From Flavobacteriaceae bacterium (lineage in GTDB: Bacteria > Bacteroidota > Bacteroidia > Flavobacteriales > Flavobacteriaceae), in assembly GCA_027082925.1 (NCBI GenBank), contig JALWTD010000014.1, positions 134,393 through 198,392 of the forward strand: DNA of 64,000 nt, given 5' to 3'. Position numbers and translations under genes: made by a program. This document shows, piece by piece, positions 21,724-31,834 of this stretch (positions within the stretch are counted from its first letter, which is position 1; each line of letters opens with the position of its first letter). A model generated the notes under the pieces. It made no database searches. It was given only the letters and a program-made list of their open reading frames with translations, and was not told the DNA's origin.

Positions 21724-22653
21724 TTAATAATCGCGTAATTGCTTACCTGTTAAATGAAGAAAAATAGTTTCTAAGTTTGCTTTTTGAATCTGAATATCCA
21801 CAATTTCTATTTTTAGCAACTCACAATGGTTTAATACTGCTTTTAAATGTAAATGAGGCTTGCATTTTACTGAAATTACAGACTTACTATATGAAACCGG
21901 TAATTGCAACACTTCTTGAAGCTTTGTTACAATTGAAGAAGGCACTTTTTTAGCTGTTTTTAATAAGATATATTCGTGTAAATCGCATTGTGCTTGTAAT
22001 TCGTTAATCGTTCCTTGAGCAATTATTTTTCCTGTATCAATAATGGCTATATTGTTGCACAAGCGTTCTACTTCTTCCATATAATGCGTTGTATAAATCA
22101 CCGTCATTCCTTTTGCATTTAGTGTTTCTATAATGTCAAATATTTTATTTCTACTTTGTGGATCTACTCCTGTGGTAGGCTCATCCATAAATAAAATTTT
22201 AGGATTGTGAAGTAGGGCAGCAGCAATGTTAATTCTACGCTTCATCCCTCCTGAGTAAGTTTTTAGTAAATCAGATTTTCGATCTTCTAGCCCTATTAAC
22301 TGTAAAAGTTCAGGAATTTTTTGCTTTAACTCTGTTTTTGAAACACCGTTTAATTGCCCCCAAAACATAAGGTTATCATAAGCCGAAAAATCTTCATACA
22401 AAGCAATCTCTTGAGGTACAACTCCAATTATTTTTTTACACTCATCGGCTTTTTTATTAACATCCTTACCGTTAATGTATGCGCTTCCTGAGTCGCTCTT
22501 TAACAAAGTGCTAAGTATTTTAATGGTGGTAGATTTTCCTGCGCCATTAGGACCTAGAAGCCCAAATATCTCTCCTTCTTGGATAGAAAAGCTAATTTTA
22601 TTTACTGCAGTAACACTTTCGAAGTGTTTTTCTAAATTAACAACATGAATCAT
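21724..22653 (-). CDS. ABC transporter ATP-binding protein
   Basis: Walker A GPNGAGKST, signature TYSGGMKRR, Walker B KILFMDEPTTGVDP. Confidence 0.96.
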   Translation of the reverse strand: MIHVVNLEKHFESVTAVNKISFSIQEGEIFGLLGPNGAGKSTTIKILSTLLKSDSGSAYINGKDVNKKADECKKIIGVVPQEIALYEDFSAYDNLMFWGQLNGVSKTELKQKIPELLQLIGLEDRKSDLLKTYSGGMKRRINIAAALLHNPKILFMDEPTTGVDPQSRNKIFDIIETLNAKGMTVIYTTHYMEEVERLCNNIAIIDTGKIIAQGTINELQAQCDLHEYILLKTAKKVPSSIVTKLQEVLQLPVSYSKSVISVKCKPHLHLKAVLNHCELLKIEIVDIQIQKANLETIFLHLTGKQLRDY

Positions 22654-22746
22654 AGTTTGTATCTATTTACAGTACAAACCTATTTATATTTCTACATGCT
22701 CTAAATTTATAGTTACTGAATTGTACTAATTTAATGATGAATTGTA

Positions 22747-22782
22747 AAAAAAGCTGCTAATTTTAAAATTAGCAGCTTTTTT
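22747..22782. terminator. Intrinsic terminator downstream of gcvT
   Basis: Perfect palindrome AAAAAAGCTGCTAATTTTAAAATTAGCAGCTTTTTT. Confidence 0.92.
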
Positions 22783-22797
22783 AAGTAAATGTTATTT

Positions 22798-23883
22798 TTA
22801 GGAAACTTTATAAAATGGCAACCGTACAACCACTGCCGGTATAGCCTTTTTTCGAACTTGAATAAATATTTTAGAATCGCGCTTTGAGTATGCTTTTGGT
22901 ACGTATCCCATACCAATTCCTTTTTTAAGAGAAGGACTCATAGTACCCGATGTAACTACACCTATTTTTGTACCTTCTTCATCTACAATATCGTATCCGT
23001 GTCTAGGAATTCCTTTTTCTGTTAATTCAAAAGCTACCAATTTACGTGTAACTCCTTCTTCTTTTTGCTTTTTTAATTGGGCGGCATTAATAAAGTCTTT
23101 TGTAAACTTAGTAATCCAACCCAAACCTGCTTCAATAGGAGAGGTAGTATCATCTATATCATTTCCGTATAAACAAAATCCCATTTCTAGTCGTAAAGTA
23201 TCTCTCGCGGCTAAACCTATAGGTTTAATTCCTAAATCGGCACCCACTTCAAAAATGGCTTTCCAAATATGCTCTGCATCTTCATTTTTAAAATAAATCT
23301 CAAATCCGCCAGAACCGGTATATCCGGTAGCTGAAATAATGACATCAGAAACACCTGCAAATGTGTCTATTTTAAACGTATAATAGTCCATTTCAGATAA
23401 GTTAACATTGGTTAACGATTGTAATGATTCTGAAGCTTTAGGCCCTTGAACTGCTAGTAACGAAATTTCATCAGAACTGTTCTCCATTTCAACACCCATA
23501 TCGTTGTGTTTCTTAATCCAGTTCCAATCTTTTTCAATATTAGACGCATTTACAACCAGTAAATATTCTTCTTCAGAAATTCTATAAACCAACAAATCAT
23601 CGACAATACCTCCTTCTGTATTAGGCATACAACTGTATTGTACTTTTCCGTCAAACAACACCGATGCATCATTAGACGTAACTTTTTGAATTAAAGCAAG
23701 TGCATTTTTACCTTTTAAGTAAAATTCGCCCATATGAGACACATCAAATACTCCAACGCCTCTTCTAACGGTTTCGTGTTCAACATTTACACCTTCGTAC
23801 TGAACAGGCATATTGTAACCGGCAAAAGGAACCATTTTAGCACCTAAAGCCTCATGAATATGATTTAAAGCAATATTTTTCAT
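22798..23883 (-). CDS. gcvT: Glycine cleavage system aminomethyltransferase
   Basis: [37 protein letters not shown]...[30 protein letters not shown]. Confidence 0.97.
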   Translation of the reverse strand: MKNIALNHIHEALGAKMVPFAGYNMPVQYEGVNVEHETVRRGVGVFDVSHMGEFYLKGKNALALIQKVTSNDASVLFDGKVQYSCMPNTEGGIVDDLLVYRISEEEYLLVVNASNIEKDWNWIKKHNDMGVEMENSSDEISLLAVQGPKASESLQSLTNVNLSEMDYYTFKIDTFAGVSDVIISATGYTGSGGFEIYFKNEDAEHIWKAIFEVGADLGIKPIGLAARDTLRLEMGFCLYGNDIDDTTSPIEAGLGWITKFTKDFINAAQLKKQKEEGVTRKLVAFELTEKGIPRHGYDIVDEEGTKIGVVTSGTMSPSLKKGIGMGYVPKAYSKRDSKIFIQVRKKAIPAVVVRLPFYKVS

Positions 23884-24040
23884 CTGTTATTATTTTGGCT
23901 GCTAAATTAATCATTGAATTGTGAATATTTTATTTTTTTAAATGAAATTTATCACAAAATTGTTAATCTTTTAAAAATACTATCTGAAGCCTAATCTTTT
24001 CTTTATATTTGATAAATCAATTTTTTACCTTTTACCGCAT

Positions 24041-25504
24041 ATGAAACCTATTCAGTTTTTAATGGTGCTGCTGTGTCTAATCGTTTTAAAAGGATACGCA
24101 CAACAAAATGAGCTTCCTAACGACTTTTTAACTAAAGATTTTCATAAAGACCGACGAGAACAACTTAGAAAATCACTTCCGGCGAATAGTGTAGCTGTTT
24201 TCTTTACAAACCCTGTTAGAAACAGATCTAATGATGTTGATTATGTATACCATCAAGATCCTAATTTTTATTATTTAACCGGATACAAAGAGCCACATGC
24301 ACTTTTGCTTATTTTTAAAGACAAACAACTTATTAATGGGAAAATGTACAATGAGGTTATTTTTGTGCAAGAGCGTAATAAACGCGCCGAAATGTGGACA
24401 GGTAAAAGGCTTGGAAAAAAAGGTGTTGAAACAACTTTAGGATTTGAGCTAGCCTTTAACGGTAGCGAGTTTAAAAGCAGTGATATTGATTTTTCTAAAT
24501 TTGATAAAATAATGTTTAATTCCTTTTTTAACGATGTTAGAAACACTTCAAACAAAGCAGATTTATACGATTTAATTGAAACATTTAAAGAAAAAGTATC
24601 TTTTAATATAAAAATGGGAAACAGCTCGGTAAGTGATAAAATTTATACGGAAGCCAAAGAAAGACTAGATACCAAAACACTGACTTATTTAATGGCCAAT
24701 TTAAGAGAAATTAAAACTCCTGAAGAGTTAACACTTTTAAAAAAAGCAATTAATATTTCGGCTATTGGGCAAATTGAAATGATGAAGGCAATGCTCCCAA
24801 ATATGTCTGAAACAGAAGCGCAAGGTGTTCATGAGTTTGTTTACAAAAAATACGGCGCTGAATACGAAGGCTATCCGTCAATTGTTGGAGCAGGAAATAA
24901 TGGCTGCATTTTACACTATATAGAAAATAATAAAACTGTAATTGGAAAAGACAATTTGGTGCTCATGGATTTAGGTGCCGAATATCACGGATACACTGCC
25001 GATGTTACTAGAACCATTCCTGCAAACGGAAAATTTTCAACAACACAAAAACAAATATACGATTTGGTTTACAAGGCACAAGAAGCCGGTATAGCAACTG
25101 CAGTGGTTGGAAATAGTTTTTGGTCTCCAAGTATCATTACCAAAAAAATTATAGATGAAGGCTTGGTTAAATTAGGAATTATAGCTTCTGTAAACGAAAA
25201 ACACAATTACTATCCGCATGGTGCCTCACATCACATAGGGTTAGATGTACACGACCTTAGTAACTACGGAAATTTCAAAGAAAATATGGTTATTACTGTA
25301 GAGCCCGGAATTTACATACCAAAAGGCAGCCCGTGTGATAAAAAATGGTGGGGAATAGCCGTTAGAATTGAAGATGATATCTTAATTACAAAAAACGGAC
25401 CCGTTATTTTATCAGGAAAAGCACCTAGAACTTCAGAAGAAATTGAAAAAATGATGAAGCAAACAAGTGCTTTAAATAACTTTAATTTACCTAAACTAGA
25501 TTAA
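24041..25504 (+). CDS. Aminopeptidase P family protein (Xaa-Pro aminopeptidase, M24), exported
   Basis: Signal peptide; LMDLGAEYHGYTADVTRTIPANGKF; HGASHHIGLDVHD. Confidence 0.94.
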   Translation: MKPIQFLMVLLCLIVLKGYAQQNELPNDFLTKDFHKDRREQLRKSLPANSVAVFFTNPVRNRSNDVDYVYHQDPNFYYLTGYKEPHALLLIFKDKQLINGKMYNEVIFVQERNKRAEMWTGKRLGKKGVETTLGFELAFNGSEFKSSDIDFSKFDKIMFNSFFNDVRNTSNKADLYDLIETFKEKVSFNIKMGNSSVSDKIYTEAKERLDTKTLTYLMANLREIKTPEELTLLKKAINISAIGQIEMMKAMLPNMSETEAQGVHEFVYKKYGAEYEGYPSIVGAGNNGCILHYIENNKTVIGKDNLVLMDLGAEYHGYTADVTRTIPANGKFSTTQKQIYDLVYKAQEAGIATAVVGNSFWSPSIITKKIIDEGLVKLGIIASVNEKHNYYPHGASHHIGLDVHDLSNYGNFKENMVITVEPGIYIPKGSPCDKKWWGIAVRIEDDILITKNGPVILSGKAPRTSEEIEKMMKQTSALNNFNLPKLD

Positions 25505-26793
25505 CCCAATAAGTAACTTTTTAAATCGCTGTATTCTGAAATTTTAATGGCTACTTTTTCTTTATCCATTATTTGTTGAATTTGAGGCGGTAAACTAATC
25601 GTCTCGTCTATAACAGGCGCTACCACATCTAGAAACTTCACCGGATGTGCTGTTTCTAAAAAAACACCTTGGGCCGTCCTCGAAGCAAGGTACTTTTTCA
25701 ACCCTAAATATCCTACAGCTCCATGTGGATCTGCAATATAATTTGCGATATTTTTAAGATGCTTCATTGCCTCTAAGGTTTCTTTATCTGTAAAAGAATA
25801 AGAGGTAAGGTGCTCTTTTAATGTCTCTATATCGTGATTGTAAATTTCCAGAATACGAACAAAATTACTTGGATCTCCAACATCCATCGCATTTGATATG
25901 GTTTGAAATGAAGGTTTTGGAGAATAAACTCCGGATTTTAAATACCTAGGAACCACATCATTTACATTTGTTGATGCCACAAAATGATGAATTGGCAACC
26001 CTAATTGTTGCGCCATCATACCAGCACAAATATTACCAAAATTACCGCTTGGAATAGAAAATACAAGGTCTAAATTTTTGTTTTTCAGTTGTTTAAACGC
26101 AAAGAAAAAATAAAACATTTGAGGTAACCATCGAGCTACATTAATAGAATTGGCCGATGTTAAATTAAGACGCTCTTTTAACTCGTTATCTAAAAAAGCT
26201 TTTTTAACCATTGCTTGGCAATCGTCAAAAGTACCCTCAACCTCAAGTGCCGTAATATTTTCTCCCAGCGTAGTTAATTGTTTTTCTTGTACTTCGCTCA
26301 CCTTTCCGCTAGGGTACAAAATAACTACATTAACTCCTTTTACTCCTAAAAATCCACTTGCTACTGCACCTCCGGTATCTCCCGAAGTAGCGACTAAAAC
26401 CGTAACCTCTGTGGTATTTTCCAATTTATTAAAATAGCCCAAACACCTCGCCATAAAACGAGCACCAACATCTTTAAAAGCCATTGTTGGTCCGTGAAAT
26501 AACTCTAGCGTCGCTATATTTTCTTCTAAAAGCACCACCGGAAAATCAAAACACAAAGTGTCTTCTATTATTAACTTAAGGTCATTTTCAGGTATTTCAT
26601 CGGCAACAAACTGCTTTATCACCTCAAAAGCAATTTCATTATTTGACAAAGATTCAATTTGCTCAAAAAATTGATTTTTTAAAGGCGTTATTTTTTCCGG
26701 AAAATACAATCCTTTATCGGGTGCCAATCCCCTAATTACCGCATCTTTAAAAGATACTTCTGATGCTTTTTTATTTAAACTGTAAAATTTCAT
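25501..26793 (-). CDS. thrC: Threonine synthase
   Basis: MKFYSLNKKASEVSFKDAVIRGLAPDKGLYFPE...GPTMAFKDVGARF...VATSGDTGGAVA. Confidence 0.97.
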   Translation of the reverse strand: MKFYSLNKKASEVSFKDAVIRGLAPDKGLYFPEKITPLKNQFFEQIESLSNNEIAFEVIKQFVADEIPENDLKLIIEDTLCFDFPVVLLEENIATLELFHGPTMAFKDVGARFMARCLGYFNKLENTTEVTVLVATSGDTGGAVASGFLGVKGVNVVILYPSGKVSEVQEKQLTTLGENITALEVEGTFDDCQAMVKKAFLDNELKERLNLTSANSINVARWLPQMFYFFFAFKQLKNKNLDLVFSIPSGNFGNICAGMMAQQLGLPIHHFVASTNVNDVVPRYLKSGVYSPKPSFQTISNAMDVGDPSNFVRILEIYNHDIETLKEHLTSYSFTDKETLEAMKHLKNIANYIADPHGAVGYLGLKKYLASRTAQGVFLETAHPVKFLDVVAPVIDETISLPPQIQQIMDKEKVAIKISEYSDLKSYLLG

Positions 26794-26795
26794 TA

Positions 26796-27725
26796 TTAGT
26801 TACTTTCTAAAATATTAATTCCTGTCGGATTTATTTTTGAAACGTGAATATCAAACGCTATTCCTGTATTTTCATACACGTTATGCATAGCCTTTGCCAC
26901 TTGCTGAGCTGTTTCCTTTCCTTTACTCAATGCAAAAACAGAAGGACCCGATCCTGAAATTCCACATCCAAGAGCTCCCGATTTAATAGCTGTTTCTTTT
27001 AATGCAGCATAAGAAGGTATTAAGGCAGCACGCACCGGTTCTACAATATAGTCATGCAAAGAACGTCCAATTAAATCGTAGTCTTCCGTATAAAGTCCAC
27101 TAATTAAACCTCCTACATTTCCCCACTGCTTTACAGCATCATTTAAAAGAACCGTTTCTTTTAAAATTTTGCGAGCATCGGCGGTTTTAATTTCTATTTG
27201 AGGGTGAATAACCGTTGCATATAAATCCGTTGGCGTATGAATAGCAACAATATCTAAAGGCTCTTGACTTCTCACCAAGGTGAATCCTCCAAAAAGGGCA
27301 GGAGTTACATTATCGGCATGAGCTACTCCTGAAGCCAAACGTTCTCCTTCCATAGCAAACTGCACTAACTCTATTAAAGAAAAAGGATTTCCAAGTAATT
27401 TATTTATTGCCCAAACGGCACCTGCAGCACTAGCAGCACTGCTTCCAATTCCACTTCCTGGTTTTATTTTTTTTACAATTTCTATTTCAAATCCGGTAGT
27501 AACATTAGCCTTTTTAAGCAATGCCAAAGCAGCAACACCCGCAACATTACGATTTACTTCTAAAGGAAGTTTTTGTCCTGATATTTTAACTATTTTAACT
27601 CCTTTCTCTGAAGTTTTTCGAACAATCATTTCATCTCCAATACTTTCGAGAGCTAAACCTAAAACATCAAATCCGCATGAAACATTTGCAATGGTTGCCG
27701 GACTAAAAATTTTTATTTCTTTCAT
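26796..27725 (-). CDS. thrB: Homoserine kinase
   Basis: ATIANVSCGFDVLGLAL; KPGSGIGSSAASAAGAVWA. Confidence 0.97.
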   Translation of the reverse strand: MKEIKIFSPATIANVSCGFDVLGLALESIGDEMIVRKTSEKGVKIVKISGQKLPLEVNRNVAGVAALALLKKANVTTGFEIEIVKKIKPGSGIGSSAASAAGAVWAINKLLGNPFSLIELVQFAMEGERLASGVAHADNVTPALFGGFTLVRSQEPLDIVAIHTPTDLYATVIHPQIEIKTADARKILKETVLLNDAVKQWGNVGGLISGLYTEDYDLIGRSLHDYIVEPVRAALIPSYAALKETAIKSGALGCGISGSGPSVFALSKGKETAQQVAKAMHNVYENTGIAFDIHVSKINPTGINILESN

Positions 27726-27730
27726 TGAAA

Positions 27731-30175
27731 TTAGTTATTACCTATTCTAATAATATCGGCAAATAATCCCGAAGCCGTTACATCGGCACCTGCTCCTGCA
27801 CCCTTTATAATTAAAGGCTGCTCGTGGTATCGTTCAGTATAAAATAAAACAATATTATCTTTTCCATCAAGATTGTAAAAAGGGTGGTTTGCTGCAACTT
27901 CTTCTAAGCCTACTTTTGCAATACCCTTATCAAAAGTAGCAACATATTTTAACTTACAATTATTTTTTTCAGCACTTTCTCTAAGCGAATTAAAATGAGT
28001 CTGTTCTTGTTTTAGTGTTTCCATAAATTCGGGTACCGTAGTAGCATTTAAACTAGATTCAGGTAAAAACGAAACATTTTCAATATCTTCTAACTCCATT
28101 TTTGCACCACTTTCTCTAGCTAAAATTAATATTTTACGCATTACATCAACACCACTTAAATCTATTCTAGGGTCAGGTTCCGTATATCCTTCAATACCAG
28201 CTTGCGTTACAACCTCATAAAAGGTAGCTGATTCATTAAAATTATTAAAAATAAAATTAAGACTTCCTGATAGAACCGCTTTAATTTTAGTAACTCTATC
28301 TCCTGAAGCCACCAAGTTTTTAAGTGTGTCAATTATTGGTAACCCAGCTCCAACATTGGTTTCAAACAAAAAAGGAGCGTGGTACTCAACCGAAAGTTCT
28401 TTTAATTTCAGGTAATTTGAATACGCAGAAGAACAAGCAATTTTGTTGCATGTTACTACGGACACACTTTCTTTTAAATAACTGGCATACAGCTTAGAAA
28501 CTGCCTCGGTAGCTGTATTATCGACAAAAATGCTATTTCTATAATTCAACGTTGTTACCTTTTTATGAAAAAGATTCATATCTAAACTTACACCATTTTC
28601 AAGTTGTTCTTTCCAGTTGTGTAAATCTATTCCATCCTCATCAAAATACATTTTACGAGAATTTGTTATCGCAACTACACGTACCTCTAGTTTTAAATTT
28701 TCTAATAAATAGTGCTGTTGTTGTTTTATTTGATCTAAAAGCTTACCTCCAACATTTCCTACACCAACTACAAATAAGTTTAGCTGCTTTGTTTGATTTT
28801 TAAAAAATGTTGTATGCAACGTATTTAGGGCCTTTTTAATATCTTTATGAGCAATTACTGCCGATATATTTTTTTCTGAAGCTCCTTGGGCAATTGCTCT
28901 AATGTTTACATTATTTTTACCCAAAGTACTAAACATTTTACCACTAATTCCTTGATGACTCTTCATATTATCGCCAACCAGTGCTATAATAGCATTGTTT
29001 TTTTCTACCGTTAAGGGAGCTACTTTACGCAGGCTAATTTCGTATTCAAAAGCTGTGTCAATGGCTTTTTTTGCAATAGCAGCATCGGCATCATTTATAG
29101 CAATACATATAGAATGTTCTGATGAAGCCTGTGTTATAAGGGTAATGTTAATTTCTTTTTGAGACAAAGCTTCAAACAATCGTTTTGAAAAACCCGGTAT
29201 TCCAACCATTCCACTTCCTTCTAACGTAATTAGTGAAATGTTTTCTATATGTGTAATTCCTTTTATTGGATTGGTATTTAACGTTGTTTTGGTTATTAGC
29301 GTTCCTTCTTTATCTGCATCAAATGTATTTTTTATTGCAATTGGTATTTCTTTTTCTAATACAGGCTGGATTGTAGGAGGGTAGAGCACTTTTGCTCCAA
29401 AATGAGAGAGTTCCATAGCTTCTTGGTACGATATACTTTTAATTGGAAAGGCCTCCGGAACAAATTTTGGATTTGCCGTGTACATTCCACTCACGTCTGT
29501 CCAAATCTCCAATAAAGAAGCATTGATTGCTGCAGCAATAATTGATGCTGTATAATCAGAACCTCCTCTTCCTAACGTAGAAACTTCACCGGTTTCGGTT
29601 TTTGAAACAAAGCCCGGAAAAATAACTACTTTATGTGTATTGTTATAAAAGTAACTAGAAATGTTGGTGTTAGTTAGCTCAAACTTTACAGATGCGTTGG
29701 CATAATTATCATCTGTAACAATAAGTTCTTGAGTATTTTTAAGAGCAATATTTAACTGATTCTCTTTCATTGCTTCAAAAATAATATACGAGGATAATAA
29801 CTCTCCGTAGCTTACAATTTTATCGGAAGTTTTTGACGAAAGTTCATTTATTAGAAAAACGCCTTCTAAAATACTCTCTAAATTGGAAAGCATTTTTTTT
29901 ACTTTTTCAAGAACTGTAGATTGAGTGACTAAAGGAATCAATTCTTCGACAACTTTTAAATGTCTTTCTTCAATTTGTTTTAAACTGTTTAAATACAATT
30001 TATCTTTATTGCAAGCCATACGACCTGCATCTAATAACAAATCGGTAATACCTCCAAAGGCAGAAACTACAACAACTATTTCTTCTTTGTGAGAATTGTT
30101 CTTTACAATGTTTATAACCTTAGCGATGCTTTTAGAAGATGCAACAGATGAACCTCCAAATTTTAATACTTTCAT
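27731..30175 (-). CDS. thrA: Bifunctional aspartate kinase/homoserine dehydrogenase I
   Basis: MKVLKFGGSSVASSKSI...TLGRGGSDYTASIIAAA...VGVGNVGGKLLDQI...PDPRIDLSGVDVMRKILILARE. Confidence 0.97.
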   Translation of the reverse strand: MKVLKFGGSSVASSKSIAKVINIVKNNSHKEEIVVVVSAFGGITDLLLDAGRMACNKDKLYLNSLKQIEERHLKVVEELIPLVTQSTVLEKVKKMLSNLESILEGVFLINELSSKTSDKIVSYGELLSSYIIFEAMKENQLNIALKNTQELIVTDDNYANASVKFELTNTNISSYFYNNTHKVVIFPGFVSKTETGEVSTLGRGGSDYTASIIAAAINASLLEIWTDVSGMYTANPKFVPEAFPIKSISYQEAMELSHFGAKVLYPPTIQPVLEKEIPIAIKNTFDADKEGTLITKTTLNTNPIKGITHIENISLITLEGSGMVGIPGFSKRLFEALSQKEINITLITQASSEHSICIAINDADAAIAKKAIDTAFEYEISLRKVAPLTVEKNNAIIALVGDNMKSHQGISGKMFSTLGKNNVNIRAIAQGASEKNISAVIAHKDIKKALNTLHTTFFKNQTKQLNLFVVGVGNVGGKLLDQIKQQQHYLLENLKLEVRVVAITNSRKMYFDEDGIDLHNWKEQLENGVSLDMNLFHKKVTTLNYRNSIFVDNTATEAVSKLYASYLKESVSVVTCNKIACSSAYSNYLKLKELSVEYHAPFLFETNVGAGLPIIDTLKNLVASGDRVTKIKAVLSGSLNFIFNNFNESATFYEVVTQAGIEGYTEPDPRIDLSGVDVMRKILILARESGAKMELEDIENVSFLPESSLNATTVPEFMETLKQEQTHFNSLRESAEKNNCKLKYVATFDKGIAKVGLEEVAANHPFYNLDGKDNIVLFYTERYHEQPLIIKGAGAGADVTASGLFADIIRIGNN

Positions 30176-30271
30176 TTTATTTTTAATATGTAACGTAAAT
30201 GTGTGTGTTTGTTAACTTTCTTTTCAATTATAAAGATTTGAAAAAATACGGCAGACTGAATGATATTATAG

Positions 30272-30290
30272 AAAAAACCCCTAAGGGGTA
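30272..30290 (-). terminator. Attenuator-like hairpin: ACCCC-TTA-GGGGT followed by a T run
   Basis: Minus strand TTACCCCTTAGGGGTTTTTTC; 5-bp stem with U tract, overlapping the leader stop codon. Confidence 0.75.
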
Positions 30291-30373
30291 ATCATAATTG
30301 TAGTTGTAGCAATAATAAAAAAACGCTTAGAAATAGCGGTATTTATAGAATTGTATGTGTTTTTATATTGCAT
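30281..30373 (-). CDS. Putative thr operon leader peptide (30 aa): MQYKNTYNSINTAISKRFFIIATTTIMITP
   Basis: Not in ORF track. Reverse complement ATGCAATATAAAAACACATACAATTCTATAAATACCGCTATTTCTAAGCGTTTTTTTATTATTGCTACAACTACAATTATGATTACCCCTTAG; 6 Thr and 6 Ile codons, clustered at the 3' end; stop codon sits in a hairpin loop upstream of thrA. Confidence 0.85.
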   Translation of the reverse strand: MQYKNTYNSINTAISKRFFIIATTTIMITP

Positions 30374-30377
30374 ACTG

Positions 30378-30385
30378 CAAATGTA
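30378..30385 (-). promoter_or_regulatory. -7 promoter element TACATTTG of thrABC
   Basis: + strand caaatgta; perfect TAnnTTTG only 4 nt before the leader ATG. Confidence 0.75.
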
Positions 30386-30484
30386 CTTATTTTTTTATTA
30401 TAGTAAAGTTTTTGTGTTATTTTTAATTAATTATTAATGATAAATTAACACAGCTGCATTTTTTACATAAAAATAACCAAGTTA

Positions 30485-31690
30485 TTATAAATCTACTAAC
30501 TCTTGATTTTTAAGCAAATCGTTAAATGTTTCTTGCTTTCGAATTAAATAATCTTTCCCGTTATGTATTAAAACTTCTGCAGGTTTAAATCTTGAATTGT
30601 AATTTGAAGACATTGAAAAACAATAGGCTCCGGCATTATTAAAGCACAAAATATCTCCTTCGCTAATTTCACTAATTCTACGGTTAGACCCAAAAGTATC
30701 CGTTTCACAAATATACCCTACAACTTCGTAGTAACGCTCTCTCCCTGAAGGATTTGAAATATTATGTATATGGTGATAAGCATCGTAAAGCATTGGACGA
30801 ATTAAATGGTTTAATCCTGAATCAACACTAGCAAAAACATTTGAAGGTGTATGTTTTACTACGTTTACGTGAGTTAAAAATACGCCTGCTTCACTCACTA
30901 AAAATTTTCCAGGTTCAAAAACCAGCGTCAATTCTTTGCCGTATTCTTTGCAAAACTCTAGAAAACGAGTGGATAGTTTTGCTCCAAGCTCTTCAATATT
31001 TGTAGATATATCACCTTCTTTATACGGTACTTTAAATCCGCTTCCAAAATCTATAAATTCTAAATCTTGGAACTCTAAAGCCGTATTAAACAGTATTTCA
31101 GTAGCTGCTAAAAACACGTCTATATCCAATATATCTGATCCTGTATGCATATGCACACCATTTATTTTCATACCGGTATTTTCTACAACACGCTTGATAT
31201 GAGGGATTTGATGTATTGAGATTCCGAATTTAGAATTAATATGTCCAACCGATATTTTTCTGTTTCCACCTGCCATAATATGTGGATTTATTCTAACACA
31301 TACCGGAATATTAGGATAGTGGTGTCCAAATTGCTCAAGTACCGACAGGTTGTCTATGTTAATTTGAACTCCCAGCTTAGCAGCTTCCTCTATTTCACTT
31401 AGCGAAACTCCGTTAGGTGTAAAAATGATAGACTCCGGAGAAAATCCTGCTTCAATACCTAGTAACACCTCTTGAATTGACACGGTATCAATCCCAGAAT
31501 TAATTTTTTTGAAAAATTTTAAAATATTAATGTTCGAATTTGCTTTAACCGCGTAATTAATTTTTAACTTTTTTACTTTTGAAAAAGCATTTAAAATTCT
31601 TTGGTACTGAGATTCTATTTTAGATGTATCGTATACATATAAAGGGCTTCCGTACTTTTGTGTTAAAGAAATAAGTAGTTTATTATCCAT
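30485..31690 (-). CDS. lysA: Diaminopimelate decarboxylase
   Basis: YGSPLYVYDTSKIESQY...INYAVKANSNINILKFF...GVHMHTGSDILD...FEPGKFLV. Confidence 0.96.
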   Translation of the reverse strand: MDNKLLISLTQKYGSPLYVYDTSKIESQYQRILNAFSKVKKLKINYAVKANSNINILKFFKKINSGIDTVSIQEVLLGIEAGFSPESIIFTPNGVSLSEIEEAAKLGVQINIDNLSVLEQFGHHYPNIPVCVRINPHIMAGGNRKISVGHINSKFGISIHQIPHIKRVVENTGMKINGVHMHTGSDILDIDVFLAATEILFNTALEFQDLEFIDFGSGFKVPYKEGDISTNIEELGAKLSTRFLEFCKEYGKELTLVFEPGKFLVSEAGVFLTHVNVVKHTPSNVFASVDSGLNHLIRPMLYDAYHHIHNISNPSGRERYYEVVGYICETDTFGSNRRISEISEGDILCFNNAGAYCFSMSSNYNSRFKPAEVLIHNGKDYLIRKQETFNDLLKNQELVDL

Positions 31691-31702
31691 CTATCACCTT
31701 TT

Positions 31703-31740
31703 TTGAAACACCAAATGTAAAAAACCTATCGATGTTTCAA
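31703..31740. promoter_or_regulatory. Inverted repeat TTGAAACA-N22-TGTTTCAA flanking the lysA -7 element TACATTTG
   Basis: Arms 31703-31710 and 31733-31740, 8/8 complementary. Confidence 0.55.
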
Positions 31741-31784
31741 AATAAATTTAAATGAAAATAACATTATTCAATCCTTTGTTAAAT

Positions 31785-31812
31785 AAAAAACTCCCTTTTT
31801 AAGGGAGTTTTT
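31785..31812. terminator. Intrinsic terminator downstream of pepT
   Basis: AAAAAACTCCCTTtttAAGGGAGTTTTT. Confidence 0.88.
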
Positions 31813-31834
31813 GTTTAATTAAAATACGTAAATA

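Noticed and set aside
30321-30340. CGCT...AGCG followed by TTTTTTT inside the thr leader as a second terminator
   Set aside because: Only a 4-bp stem; likely too weak, though it could act as a pause site.
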